A stretch of 64,000 nucleotides of DNA from Macrolepiota albuminosa (taxonomy: Eukaryota > Basidiomycota > Agaricomycetes > Agaricales > Agaricaceae). Both the position numbers and the translations under genes were made by a program. Under the pieces are notes generated by a model that was given only the letters and a program-made list of their open reading frames with translations, had not been told where the DNA came from and did no database searches. Every line of letters begins with the position of its first letter. Within the stretch, counting starts at the first letter, position 1. Where the stretch lies: assembly GCA_027475525.1 (NCBI GenBank), contig JAMWFC010000049.1, forward strand, positions 1,613,297-1,677,296, read 5' to 3'. Shown here one piece after another: positions 1-10,435 of the stretch.

Positions 1-1684
1 CAAGGTGAAGTCTGAGGTCTCGAGTTCCTTTAAGGTACCTAACCAAGCGTATGGCCGCGTTCCAGTGTGGGATACCGTAAGAGTCTAGGTATTGGGTTAA
101 CTGCTGTACCCCAAAAGCTATATCTGGGCGTGTTGATATCGCTATGTAGAGAAGGCACCCTACCAGTTGACGATACGGGGTACATTCAAGAGTCCGTTGC
201 TCCTCCTGAGGCAGAGATTTCCGATCAATACATCTGAGCTTCGAGTTTGGATCCATCGGTAAGGACAGGGGCACGGCATCCTTCTGGCCGAACTGGTTGA
301 TGACTTTGTCGATGAGAGTGGTCTGGGAGAGCTTGACGAGCCGGTTTTGATGATCCCATTCCACTGCTATTCCTAGCACAAAGTGGGGTAAACCTAAGTC
401 AGAAATTGTCCAAACCTTTTGCATCTGGGCCTTGAAACGTTCATTCTTGCTTTTGCTACTAGCAATCGATAGAAAATCGTCTACGTGTAAGGCTGCGATG
501 ATTGTGCCCTCGTCAGTGACTCTGTGATAGATGCAGGACTCGCACGCTAATTGTTTGAACCCCCAGGATATCATGTTGTCGTTCACCGTCCTATTCCAGA
601 TCCTCCCGGCCTGCTTCATCCCATACAGACCACGTATGAGCATCCACACCCAGTCTTCTTTCCCATCCTCCTCGAAACCTTCTGGCTGTCGCATGAATTG
701 CACCTCGTCGTCGGGAAGGACTCCATAGAGGAAGGCTGTTTTTACGTCGATTTGGGTGGCATCCCACCCTTTTGCAGCTGCAAGATGAAGGAGAATGCGC
801 CACAATTCCATGCGCGCAGTTGGTGAGGTCGTTTTAGTATAATCACGTCCATGGACTTGTTCATACCCTCGGAAGACTAGCCTTACTTTAAACCTGACTA
901 TTTTTCCATGTTCATCGCGTTTAATCTTGAACACGGGTTGTCCTGTCCTCACCTTCTGACCAGCTGGGACCGTGGACCGAGGAACAAGCTTGTATATGCC
1001 CATCTGTCGCAAGGAATCTAGCTCCTCGCGATACGCCACTTCCCATTGATCAGAGTCGCCGGACCGTTTTGCTTCCGCCCATGTTCGCGGCTCATTGCTG
1101 ACGTCGATCGTTGTAGGGCCATATTGTGGGTCCTCGATCGAGGTGAGTAGGTGCTCTAAGTCTTTGGCTGAGGTGATGTTGACGAGATCTGGTGGGTCCA
1201 GGCCCCGATCGGCTACCTCCGGGTCCTGGTGGTGTGACTCTCGTCGTCGAGCTCGTACTTGTTCTCCTGCCTCAATGGAGTCTTGTACGGCTCTCTGCAC
1301 ACAGGACACTGGGGGGTTGTCAAGGGCTGCCCTTACGGTGGGTATCGGGATGCGGTTTGATCGGCGGAGTTGGGGGATCGGAAGGGCTGGAGCTTCATTG
1401 AGGTCAGGCGGATCCTGCTGACTGTCTTGCAACAATTGCTGAGTACCTGTAGGTTTGACAGGGTAGTCGTCGTCAAATACGGTAGGCTCTGGGTCCATGG
1501 GCTGATTCGCAGCTGGCTCAATTAGAGAGGGTTCTTGGATCGCGGGCTCTCGAGCATGCGGGAGGGCTTCATGGCTCTCACAAAACCTAACATGGTAGGT
1601 CTCGTATATTTTTCCAGTCCTCCTCTCATAACATCTATAGGCCTTGGAATTCTGGGTGTATCCAATCAGGATACACTCGATCGA
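1..1684 (-). pseudogene. Copia reverse transcriptase/RNase H region (partial)
   Basis: This is the pol C-terminal half of the Copia element, which copies element RNA into cDNA. The minus-strand frame is open to the window edge. It includes a proline-rich linker with PQLRRSNRIP, the RT core with QIDVKTAFLYG, EGFEEDG and LYGMKQAGRIWN, and the catalytic box ALHVDDFLS near position 490. After that come QLVGCLLYIAISTRPDI and HWNAAIRLVRYLKGT, which lead into RNase H. It is separated from the integrase by a single TGA at 1685-1687 where the family has Arg (CGA to TGA), so a functional full-length pol cannot be made without readthrough. The rest of RNase H and the 3' LTR are outside the window. Confidence 0.9.
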
Positions 1685-2652
1685 TCATGCGTATATCTTC
1701 GGATTGTGCTTGGCTAGTATCAGGACAAAAGCTTTACAGCCTATCTCTCGCATGTATGCGTAATTCGGACGACGGCCTGTCCAAGCTTCATGAGGGGTGA
1801 TGTTACTTAGGGATTTGGTGAGTGTTCGTTTGTGGAGGTGTGATGCTGTTAGGTAAAACTCGTCCCACAGGTTCGGTGGACACTCAGCTGCCAGACGCAT
1901 TGCTCGGGCTTTGCCCATGAGTGTACGATGCATTCGCTCCACACGCCCTATGTGGGCAGAGGTATATGCCGCACCAAATTGCTGTTCGGTCCCTTGTGAC
2001 TTGAGCCATCTCTCCATCTCATGCCCCTCAAGTTCGCCATCGTGCCCTGTCCTGTATTTGCCGAGCTTTCCTTGGATTTCATTCTCACGAGCCATCTGCC
2101 ATGCCTTGAGGTGAGTTAAAGCGTCCCCCTTGTGCCAAAGAAGTATTGACCAATGTTCACTGGTATAATCGTCAACCAGGTTCATTACGTATCTATATCC
2201 ATTTCATGACACTACTGCTTGTGGTCCAGCCAAGTCTACCTACACGATCTCTAGCTTCCGCGTCGCCCTTCGCCCCTCCTCCCGAACCTTAGGCACAGAA
2301 TTACGAGTCTGTTTGCCAAGGATGCATGAGTCGCATTTCGGGGTCTTAGAGCTAAAGACAGAGGGCATACCTGGGACAATGCCCGACTTTGCCATGTCCA
2401 CTACCGTCTGGTAGTTGGCATGTCCAAGACAACGATGCCAGACTTCCAGGTTGGCGGTGTGCTGGACTGTGTATGCGCGATGTTTGGTCAGGGCAGAGCT
2501 GAGGTTCAGGGAGTAGAGTCGTTGATTTTGGATGAGTGGTCCTTGTGCTATGAGCGTTTGAGTGGACCTCTGAATAAGCTTAACAGATGTGTCGTTGAAT
2601 AGGGAGTCGAGGCCGGATCTGGCCAGGGAGCTGACTGATACAAGTCGTACGT
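1685..2652 (-). pseudogene. Copia integrase with GAG-pre-integrase zinc motif
   Basis: This segment inserts element cDNA into chromosomes. The GAG-pre-integrase zinc motif is visible as WHRCLGHANYQT followed by KCDSCILGKQTR. The catalytic core follows with VDLAGP, the segment DDYTSEHWS, and the conserved GAAYTSAHIGRVERMHRTL containing the catalytic Glu. Stops interrupt the core (a TAG just before VDLAGP and a TGA shortly after it), and another TGA ends the long open stretch at 1685. The second Asp position reads RTGHDGE, so an additional catalytic residue may be lost. The segment ends at the target-site duplication of the Gypsy insertion, where its frame continues into the protease piece at 14836. 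Confidence 0.88.
2649..2652. repeat. 4-bp target-site duplication ACGT of the Gypsy element
   Basis: ACGT precedes the 5' LTR at 2649-2652 and follows the 3' LTR at 14832-14835. Excising the element plus one ACGT restores the Copia frame. Confidence 0.9.
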
Positions 2653-3590
2653 TGATAGGACCCCATACAGGATCAGCGCATCAACAGCAGGCTACGGCAA
2701 CATGGCACAAGCTCAAAATACCTTAGCGCGCGCTAATTAACCAGTTTTGGCAATATTTGACGGCCGCGCACGGCAAGAAGCAGATCCGATCAATGATAGC
2801 GCTGACGGCAGCAAGAATGACAACTGACAGATGGCATCAGTCACTGACGACAGCGCTTAGCGAGAAGCCTGATGACCTATCAAAAACTGACGGACAGCTT
2901 GGCGTTTGACCTTGGCGTCTGACACCGCTTAGCGTCTCGATTTGGCGCCTAACGTCGCTTAGGTGTTCTGACAGACAGAAGGGTGATGGATTGATGGTTT
3001 AGCACCGCGATCTGCCGCCTGGTGGCGCCAAGGGTCTTGAAAGGACGGTAGGGATCTGAAACCGTTGGAGCTACCCCTATGAAATTTTCCAGTTTACCGC
3101 ACTTTGGCGATGGTTGGTCACTGGCAACGGTGAACTCCTTGTAGTATATATATTACTTACCAACTTGTACATACATCATCAGACGAATAGACCAGAGTTT
3201 CCTGCTCCCACTTCTTCAGTCCCCTTTACGCTCCAGAGCTCATTTACGGTCGGCAACGTCGAACTCGTCGGCAGTTGCAGACTCTCGCCAACTTTCGACA
3301 CCTTCGCGCCTTGCAACTACGGCAGGCATTATCGACGCTTAGAACTTCGCTAAGCTTACCGTGCTCTTGCCGCTGACATTGCCGTGTGCACTTACCGCTT
3401 CTTCCCTAGGCGCTTTACTTTAGCGCTTAACACTTGCCGACTCCCTTACCGACTTTACCCCTTTTTCATAGGCGCGTTCTCTGGGACCTGCCCGGGACTC
3501 CTCAAATCACTTATAGCGCGCCCAACGCAAACTCTTGGTACGGTAACACTTTAGCTACATTTGTTACTGACCAAACTTTGGGCGTCATCA
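2653..3590 (+). repeat. Gypsy 5' LTR (938 bp)
   Basis: Same length as the 3' LTR at 13894-14831. Nine substitutions separate the two, all CG versus TG or CG versus CA. It begins TG and ends CA. A TATA-like run lies near 3147. It should supply the promoter and polyadenylation signal of the element. The 79-codon ORF inside (3114-3353) is shared by both LTRs and is not taken as a gene. Confidence 0.96.
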
Positions 3591-3593
3591 AAT

Positions 3594-3611
3594 TGGAGCC
3601 CACCGCGAGGG
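3594..3611 (+). promoter_or_regulatory. Gypsy primer-binding site for tRNA-Lys(CUU)
   Basis: The sequence TGGAGCCCACCGCGAGGG begins 3 nt after the 5' LTR. It is an exact 18-nt complement of the 3' end plus CCA of the tRNA-Lys(CUU) gene at 37500-37604 in this same window, so the element most likely primes minus-strand DNA synthesis with that tRNA. Confidence 0.9.
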
Positions 3612-3973
3612 ATCTCTAGGGCAGAATTCCGCCAGAAACCCGTCTCCAGCATAGGCGCCGTCTGCTAGAGCAGTCGGCAGAAGGCATTGCTCCTTCCCAC
3701 CCATCAACTCCACAACCACCTGGTGCCTTACCGGGTCTCTCTCTAGCACAGGAACTACAGAACGCCACTGTAGACGCATTTCCTGATCTCTTCCCGCATT
3801 CCGTCGACTTTAGCACCGACGACCTCTTAGCGTCGCCCCTTGCCGTACCGCAACCAGTTACCCCCAGCACTCCTTTAACACCTCTTTCTCAACTCGTCAT
3901 TTTGCTTATCCCATCGCCAACCTCTAAAACTCCTTCCCCACCACCGCTAACCGAACTCGTCAACACAGTCGCT

Positions 3974-4776
3974 ATGGAACAACCAGCTCAGTGCATGCCG
4001 CCACGCAACCACTTCTCGGCACCGAAATGGGACGAGACCAAGCCACGGGAGCTCTCCCAGTATTTCAAGGAATTAGAGTATCTATTCAGAGATTGTAACA
4101 TTACCGACCACACGCAGATGAAAGAGTACGCGGCAAGATACGTATCATACGACACGGCAGAGACGTGGACAGGTTTGACCGAGTTTGCCGCCTTTGTTCC
4201 TGCCGCCCCGCCAGTTCCCGCCCGAGGCACTTCATATGAGGACTGGAAGACGGCAGTAATCCAGCTGTACCCTGGCGCAGAGGAGGCTACCCGATACACG
4301 GTAAACGAGCTCCAGAAACTAGTACAGGAATCGTTCAACAGTGGCACATCGTCTCTTGGCGCATTCTCCACGTATTACCGCGAGTTCCAGAAGATCGCTA
4401 GGTGGTTAGTACAAAACGGCAAGCTCTATATCAATGAGGAACGTTGCCTATTTCAGCAAGGCATCCCGACGTCACTGTGGACTCGTATTGCTCGTCGCCT
4501 AGAGATAGTTCATCACATCACCCAGACGAGCCCTATAACGTTGCCGACGTCTTTGAAGCCGGTAAATGGGTTCTCAAGGGAACGGACACTGGCGTTGGGC
4601 TGCAGCGCGCTAGGACGAGCCCACCACCTGAGCGAACTAACGGTATCATTCCCATCCCGCCTCCCACTACCGACTTCGTTAAGAAAGAGGAGCTCAATGC
4701 TGCCATTACCGCTGCTGTCGCGTCCGCCATGACTCGCATCGAAACCATGATTACTACCAACCTGACTTCTAACTGA
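3974..4776 (+). pseudogene. Gypsy gag (capsid) with a frameshift
   Basis: Gag would form the virus-like particle core. The ATG at 3974 sits in a good context (GCTATGG). An upstream in-frame ATG at 3902 is possible. The protein opens with NHFSAPKWDETKPRELSQYF, similar to fungal Gypsy gag starts, and stays in one frame to about 4510. It then changes frame: the continuation HPDEPYNVADVFEAGKWVLK is read from the second frame through to a TGA at 4774-4776. A single small indel near 4510-4530 explains this. The TGA is followed in the same frame by the zinc knuckle, so gag and protease were originally continuous. Confidence 0.82.
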
Positions 4777-6282
4777 CCCGCTAACGTTCCCGCACCTGGC
4801 CCTTGCCACTTCTGTGGGGAAATTGGCCATACTATGACTAGAGGACGCTGCGCTACTCTCGAAAATTATATTCGGCAAGGGAGAATTCAAAGGGCTATCA
4901 ACGGCAAGATAGTCCTTACCTCTGGCGCCACCATTCCCAACTACCCGGACAAGAAGTCCTTCCAGGAGCGAGTTGATGAATGGCATAGGCGCAATCCAGG
5001 ACAAATCGTTACCGGCACGCTATCTGGCAACGCCAACCCTGATCCCGAGCAGGTGACCCAACAGCAGATGATCCACGAGGTCCTACACTTTGACAGCGTT
5101 GGCGACCACCCTACTTTCTTGCGGGAAGAGCGTATCGCCAAGCTACAGCAGGAATTGGATTCACTTAAGAATCAGGTGTTTGATGGGGTTGAAGTTAAGC
5201 AGCCCAAACAGCCTCTTAAAGGATATAAGCCAATGCCTCCCCCTAGCAAGTTACCGACTCCTGCTCCTGCCGCACCTCCTGCCGCTCCGCCAGCCACTAA
5301 TCCAGAACCATCGTCGTCCACTACCGCTCCCAAACCGCCTTTGCCGCCTCTTCATCCCTATTCAGGGATTCCCGACCGTTATCATGCTCCCGCACAACGA
5401 AACTTTGCCGCTCCCGAGAAACGTCCTGAAGGTGGTTACCGACCTACTGCGCCAATTTTTGACATAGAGAAATCCAACCACATCTTCAACCGTATTATGA
5501 AGACCGCCGTCACCTTGTCAGTAGAAGAACTTTGTAGTATTGCTCCCGACATCCGCAACCAAGTCAAGACCGCTGTTACTCCTCGACGTCCCTTGGCGAC
5601 AGCCATTGCCGAGGTTGATGAACTCGACGATGCGCTTCCTGGTTTCTCTGTTACCATCGACTCTCCCGACACTGAAGACACTCCTGCCGACCCTATCGCT
5701 AACGCCACCTCTGTGGACCCTGTGGAGACCTATCTTAGGTCAGTAGACCATGGAGAAGACCCAGCAATTCTTACCGTCGCTCAAGAATCGCACGCTATCC
5801 GCTCGGTAGCGCTAACCGTAGACAACAAGCACGAAGTAGAGGCAATCGTGGATAGCGGGTCTCAGATTATTTCTATGGCAGCAGAAGTCGCTAACGATCT
5901 AGGCCTCATTTACGACCCTACGGTTATACTAAACATGCAGAGCGCTAACGGTACCGTGGACAGATCCCTCGGCCTTGCCAAGAATGTGCCCTGCACCCTT
6001 GGCGACATTACGTTTTATCTTCAGATCCACATTTTACGCTCCCCGGCTTACGACTTACTACTTGGCAGACCTTTCGACGTCTTGGCGCGATCAGTCGTCA
6101 AGACAGTTACCGACGAGGAAACGACCCTCACAATTAGCGACCCAAATTCCGGAATCCAACGAACGGTGCCAACGTTCCCTAGGGGACAACGAAAAGGCGC
6201 CCTCGTTAAGCCACCAGAGTTTACCGACCAGCACGCCAACGAACGACCCTACCGGTGTTTTCACAGACCATCGAGGAGGTGA
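4777..6282 (+). CDS. Gypsy nucleocapsid zinc knuckle and aspartic protease
   Basis: The frame continues from the gag stop. A CCHC-like knuckle appears first (CHFCGEIGHTMTRGRC, with an unusual six-residue gap before the last Cys). A proline-rich linker at about 5240-5410 is followed by a retroviral-type aspartic protease. The active site is AIVDSGSQI near 5850 and the flap/C-terminal element is DLLLGRPFD near 6050, so both key motifs look intact. The protein cleaves the element polyprotein. The frame ends at 6282 shortly after the RT frame begins in another phase. This is either a decay frameshift or a programmed one. Decay is more likely given the neighbouring damage. Confidence 0.82.
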   Translation, partial: PANVPAPGPCHFCGEIGHTMTRGRCATLENYIRQGRIQRAINGKIVLTSGATIPNYPDKKSFQERVDEWHRRNPGQIVTGTLSGNANPDPEQVTQQQMIHEVLHFDSVGDHPTFLREERIAKLQQELDSLKNQVFDGVEVKQPKQPLKGYKPMPPPSKLPTPAPAAPPAAPPATNPEPSSSTTAPKPPLPPLHPYSGIPDRYHAPAQRNFAAPEKRPEGGYRPTAPIFDIEKSNHIFNRIMKTAVTLSVEELCSIAPDIRNQVKTAVTPRRPLATAIAEVDELDDALPGFSVTIDSPDTEDTPADPIANATSVDPVETYLRSVDHGEDPAILTVAQESHAIRSVALTVDNKHEVEAIVDSGSQIISMAAEVANDLGLIYDPTVILNMQSANGTVDRSLGLAKNVPCTLGDITFYLQIHILRSPAYDLLLGRPFDVLARSVVKTVTDEETTLTISDPNSGIQRTVPTFPRGQRKGALVKPPEFTDQHANERPYRCFHRPSRR

Positions 6283-7475
6283 TTGGCAATGATCACGGAG
6301 ATGTGGCGCTAACGCTGGAATATGACCATTCAACTGGTCTTGTAACTGTTATGTCTACTGCTTTTCTTGACGAAGATGTTTTAACTACTTTACCCGCTAC
6401 CGACGCAGAGATTTCCCAGAAAAATCAAAACATTACCGACTCCTCTCTTGCCTACTTGTACCTTACCGCTTCCGAGTCATTTCAAAATATTGCGTCTACC
6501 GATACTTATCTCACCACTCTTCCCGGAGCCTCGTCTCCTGCCGTTCTTGGACTTGCCGCCCCTCAGGCTACAGTTCCCCTTTCCACCTCTGTATATAACC
6601 AAGCTAACGCTCCCAAAAGGAAAGGGGTTCAAGTCAAAAAGAAATATAAGCCAGTTGCGCTTAAAACAAAACCCGTCGCTACGCACTCTCCCGAGACTTT
6701 TAGAATCGAGCGCCAGATCATTGGCGACCCTCTTGCCGACATGCCGGCCTTATCACCGAATCCGCCACCCTTTCAGCCCACAGGACGTTTTACCGAGGAA
6801 CGCCAGCAGCAGTTCGCCAAGGAGCACGACACAGGATTTTTGACCAAAGATGAGTTGAATGTCCTTACTGATCTCGTCGCTAAGCAAGACAAAGCCTTTG
6901 CTTGGGAGGACTCAGAACGCGGCAGTCTACGTACAGATTTCTTCCCACCTGTCGTAATTCCAACCATTCCTCACGTGCCGTGGACTGAGCACAACCGACC
7001 GTTACCGCCTGGGATCGAAGCCGAGGTCTGCCAAATCATTAGGACCAAGATTAAGGCTGGAGTCTACGAGCCCTCCAACAGTTCTTACCGTTCCCGATGG
7101 TTCTGTGTCCTCAAAAAGAACGGCAACCTACGCATAGTCCACAGTCTCGAGCCGCTAAATAGAGTCACCATACGACACTCTGGCATACCGCCTTTCCCTG
7201 ATCACGTTGCCGAGTCCTTTGCCGGGCGCATTTGTGGCGCCACTCTTGACCTCTACGTTGGCTACGATGAACGCCTGATACACCCTTCTTCCAGGGATCT
7301 CACTACCTTTCAAACTCCGTTTGGCGCCTTGCGCCTAGTTACCTTGCCGATGGGCTGGACAAACTCAGTCCCCATATTCCATGACGACATCACCTTCATC
7401 CTCCAACCCGAGATACCGCATAATGTCCTTAGCTTCATTGATGACGTTGGCGTCAAAGGCCCCAAAGACTGGTGA
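6255..7475 (+). pseudogene. Gypsy reverse transcriptase
   Basis: This is the RNA-dependent DNA polymerase of the element. The start given is the point where the frame opens (GTG), not a proven initiation site, because this piece was originally joined to the protease. The RT fingers and palm are clear: WFCVLKKNGNLRIVHSLEPL, then TLDLYVGYDER (motif A), TTFQTPFGALR, LPMGWTNSVPIFHDD and the catalytic box SFIDDVGVKGP. Both catalytic Asp residues of the DD box are kept. The frame is stopped by a TGA at 7473-7475 and then continues in the same phase into RNase H, so a single stop separates the two. Confidence 0.88.
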
Positions 7476-10004
7476 CTCGTAAACGGCTTACCGGCGACCC
7501 ATCCCAAGAACTCCAACATTCGCTTAGCGCTATGGGAATTTTTCCTGCTGCTCAATCGAGTTCTCCAACATATGAAGTATAGCGGTGGTACCTTTAGCGG
7601 CCATAAGCTTCTCCTATGTGCGCCAAGGTTCAAAATACTTGGTCATATCTGCACTCCCGACGGACGCGTTCCCGACGAGTCTCGCTTAGCACTCTTGGAG
7701 CGCTGGGGTCCTTGCCGCGACTTATCTGAAGTTCGCGCCTTTCTTGGTACCATTGGCGTTCTCAGGATATTCGTCAAGAACTTTGCCCATCGCGCACATG
7801 CCCTTAACCGACTCACCCGCGGCAACGAGCTCTTCAAATTTGGGCCAGACCAGGTCACTGCACAACAAGACTTAGTAAAAGCCCTACAAGATGCCAAGCC
7901 CCTAGTTCCAATCGACTATAGCTCTGCCGACCCAGTTATCTTGGCAGTGGATACCTCGTACATTGCCGTTGGCTACTTTTTGTGCCAATGCCTTAGCGAC
8001 AATCGGAAACAGCGACGCTACAACCGCTTTGGGTCCATCACGCTAAACGACCGGGAATCTCGCTACAGTCAGCCTAAGCTAGAGCTCTATGGACTCTTCA
8101 AAGCCTTCCGGTCGCTAAAGATGTATTTGATTGGCGTGCGGAACCTGATTGTTGAAGTTGACGCTAGGTACATCAAAGGCATGCTGCAGAATCCCGATAT
8201 CCAGCCATCCGCTAGCATGAATCGGTGGGTAGTCGCTATCCTCATGTTTCACTTTGAGCTGGTACACGTCAAGAGCTCTTTCCACGGCCCAGATGGACTC
8301 TCTAGGCGACCACGGCAGCCTGGCGACCCGGCAGTGGATCCACAGGCTGATAGCAATTTCGAGGACTGGATCGACCGATTACATGGTTTCGTGCACCTTA
8401 TACAACAGCCAATCCCCCTACTACGACGGCAACAGCCTACCAGCATATTTTTACATCCTATCGTCCCATACCGCCCCGAGATCTTTAGCGCACCCCTCAC
8501 ATTCTACACGGCAAGCATCCTTGGACAAGACTTGCCTCCAGTAAAAGTCGTACAGGAACCCCAGTCGCTAAGAGAAAACAGCAGAAACCTGACCTACGAT
8601 GCCGTCCCCCGAACCGCCAAGGCAAAGGCGGAAGACAGTTGCTTGTTAATAGTTGAGCAATGGATCCAAGACCTTAAGCGACCCCCAGACCTTACCGACA
8701 AACAATACGCTACCTTTATCCGATATGCTACCCATTTCTTCTTTACCAACAACCGACTTTGGCGACGAAATCGAGATGGCGCTCACAAGCTGATCATCAA
8801 GCCAGACAGTCGCTTACGAGTCTTGCGCGCCATGCATGACGAGCTAGGACATAGAGGTCTGTACGCCACTCGAGCTTCTCTGTTAGAACGGTTCTGGTGG
8901 CCACACGCTAGTGCCGACATCGCCTGGTACATTAGGACTTGCCACCTCTGCCAAATCCAACAGACACGCCAAGTGCTCATTCCGCCAACCGTTGCAACGC
9001 CAGCTCCACTCTTCAGCAAAATCTACGTCAACACCATGCATATGCCCAAGTCTGGTCGCTACAAGTACATCATTCAAGGTCGTTGCTCGCTAATCCACTG
9101 GCCTGAATTTCGAATGCTCCAAAGAGAAAATACGGAGGCGGTCGCCAAGTGGCTATTTGAAGACGTCATTTGCCGTTGGGGAGCGCTAAGAGAGATCGTC
9201 ACGGATAACGGTGCGCCCATCATCAAAGCGCTAACATATCTTGCCAAGAAATACAACATTCACCACATTCGAGTATCTGGCTACAACAAGCGCGCCAATG
9301 GCCTGGTAGAGAGACCACACTTTGACGTTTGGCAAGCGCTTTTCAAGGCAGTCGATGGCGACGAGTCTCGTTGGAGTGAAGCGACCTATTCAGTGTTCTG
9401 GTCGGAAAGAGTTACTATTCGTAAGCGCATGGGTTGCTCTCCCTATTACGCAGCTACTGGCACCCATCCGTTACTCCCTGCTGACATTATAGAAGCGACC
9501 TATCTTCAGCCAGCACCCAACAGCATCTTAGCGACTACCGACCTTATCGCCAGACAAGCTATTGATCTCCAGCGAAGGAAAGAAGATTTAGAGCGACTCC
9601 ACGAGGTAGTCTTTAGTGCCCGTCGCCAAGCAGCCCTACGATTTGAAACCGACCATAGCGCGACTATCAAAAATTACAACTTACCGAGGGGTGCGCTAGT
9701 GCTTATGCGCAACTCCAAAATTGAAACCTCATACAACAAGAAAATGCGCCCGCGCTATCTTGGACCTTTGGTAGTTATCTCCCGTAACCGTGGAGGCGCT
9801 TACGTGCTCTGTGAATTAGATGGTTCAGTACTGCATCGACCTGTTGCTGCTTTTCACCTATTGCCATATCTCGCCAGAGAACAAATCGACTTGCCGCTTG
9901 AAACGCTAGATATTGACACCGCCAAGCTGAGAGAACTTGAAGAAACCGAATTATTGGACGATGATGACTTACCGACTCTAGTTGAAGAAGAAGAAAATGA
10001 TTAG
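7476..10004 (+). pseudogene. Gypsy RNase H and integrase, first catalytic Asp lost
   Basis: An 810-codon stretch is open from 7572 (the first ATG after the TGA). RT thumb sequences come first (GHICTPDGRVPDESRLALL), then RNase H with LAVDTSYIAVGY, KLELYGLF and EVDARYIKGML, so its acidic residues are present. Integrase follows: zinc motif HDELGHRGLYATRASL with CHLC, then the DDE core. The first core motif reads IYVNTMHMP, where the family has Asp (codon AAC at 9030-9032, explained by GTC-GAC to GTC-AAC). The later motifs EIVTDNGAP and GLVERPH keep the second Asp and the Glu. The tail has no chromodomain. Integration activity is probably abolished. Confidence 0.9.
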
Positions 10005-10435
10005 AAAAGACTATACTGATAAGCTCTCATTTTTCTATTACTTACTGTACTTATCTTGCTTGCCGATACTTACTATACTATATTCAAACAGACAATTTCT
10101 TACATAGTCAAGCCGCAGCGCTAGCGTGTCGCCAACGCTTAGCGCCTTGTGCAACTCTCGCCAAGGGTTTTTCGCTATGATGATCTACTGAGCGTTTCCC
10201 TTTTCCTCAAAATTTGTCTAAGTCCCTCACATACTATTGCTCTTGCTAAAAACCTACCTTAGAATACTTGCCGCTTGCCTTCTCCTTGCTTTACTTTCTC
10301 TGCTTTCTGCAGCTGCGCTAACTCAGATTTCGGGACTTATCCGTTCACTTCCAAACGAAACGGCAAAAAGGTGTATAACGGGCGGCAACCAAAACAAAAT
10401 ATTTACAAAAGCGGCCTATCTACGCTAAGGTCCGC
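10005..10435 (+). other. Gypsy region between pol and the antisense gene
   Basis: Noncoding as far as I can see. The pol stop and the stop of the antisense gene face each other across about 430 bp, a convergent arrangement. No terminator or polyadenylation signal could be assigned with confidence. Confidence 0.5.

Noticed and set aside
3114..3353. 79-codon ORF inside the Gypsy LTR (also at 14355-14594)
   Set aside because: Its conservation between the two sites is just LTR identity. It overlaps probable promoter sequence and has no recognisable domain.
6250..6285. Programmed frameshift between Gypsy protease and RT
   Set aside because: No clear slippery heptamer, and the element has other indels and stops, so decay is the simpler reading. 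Family-wide comparison would be needed.
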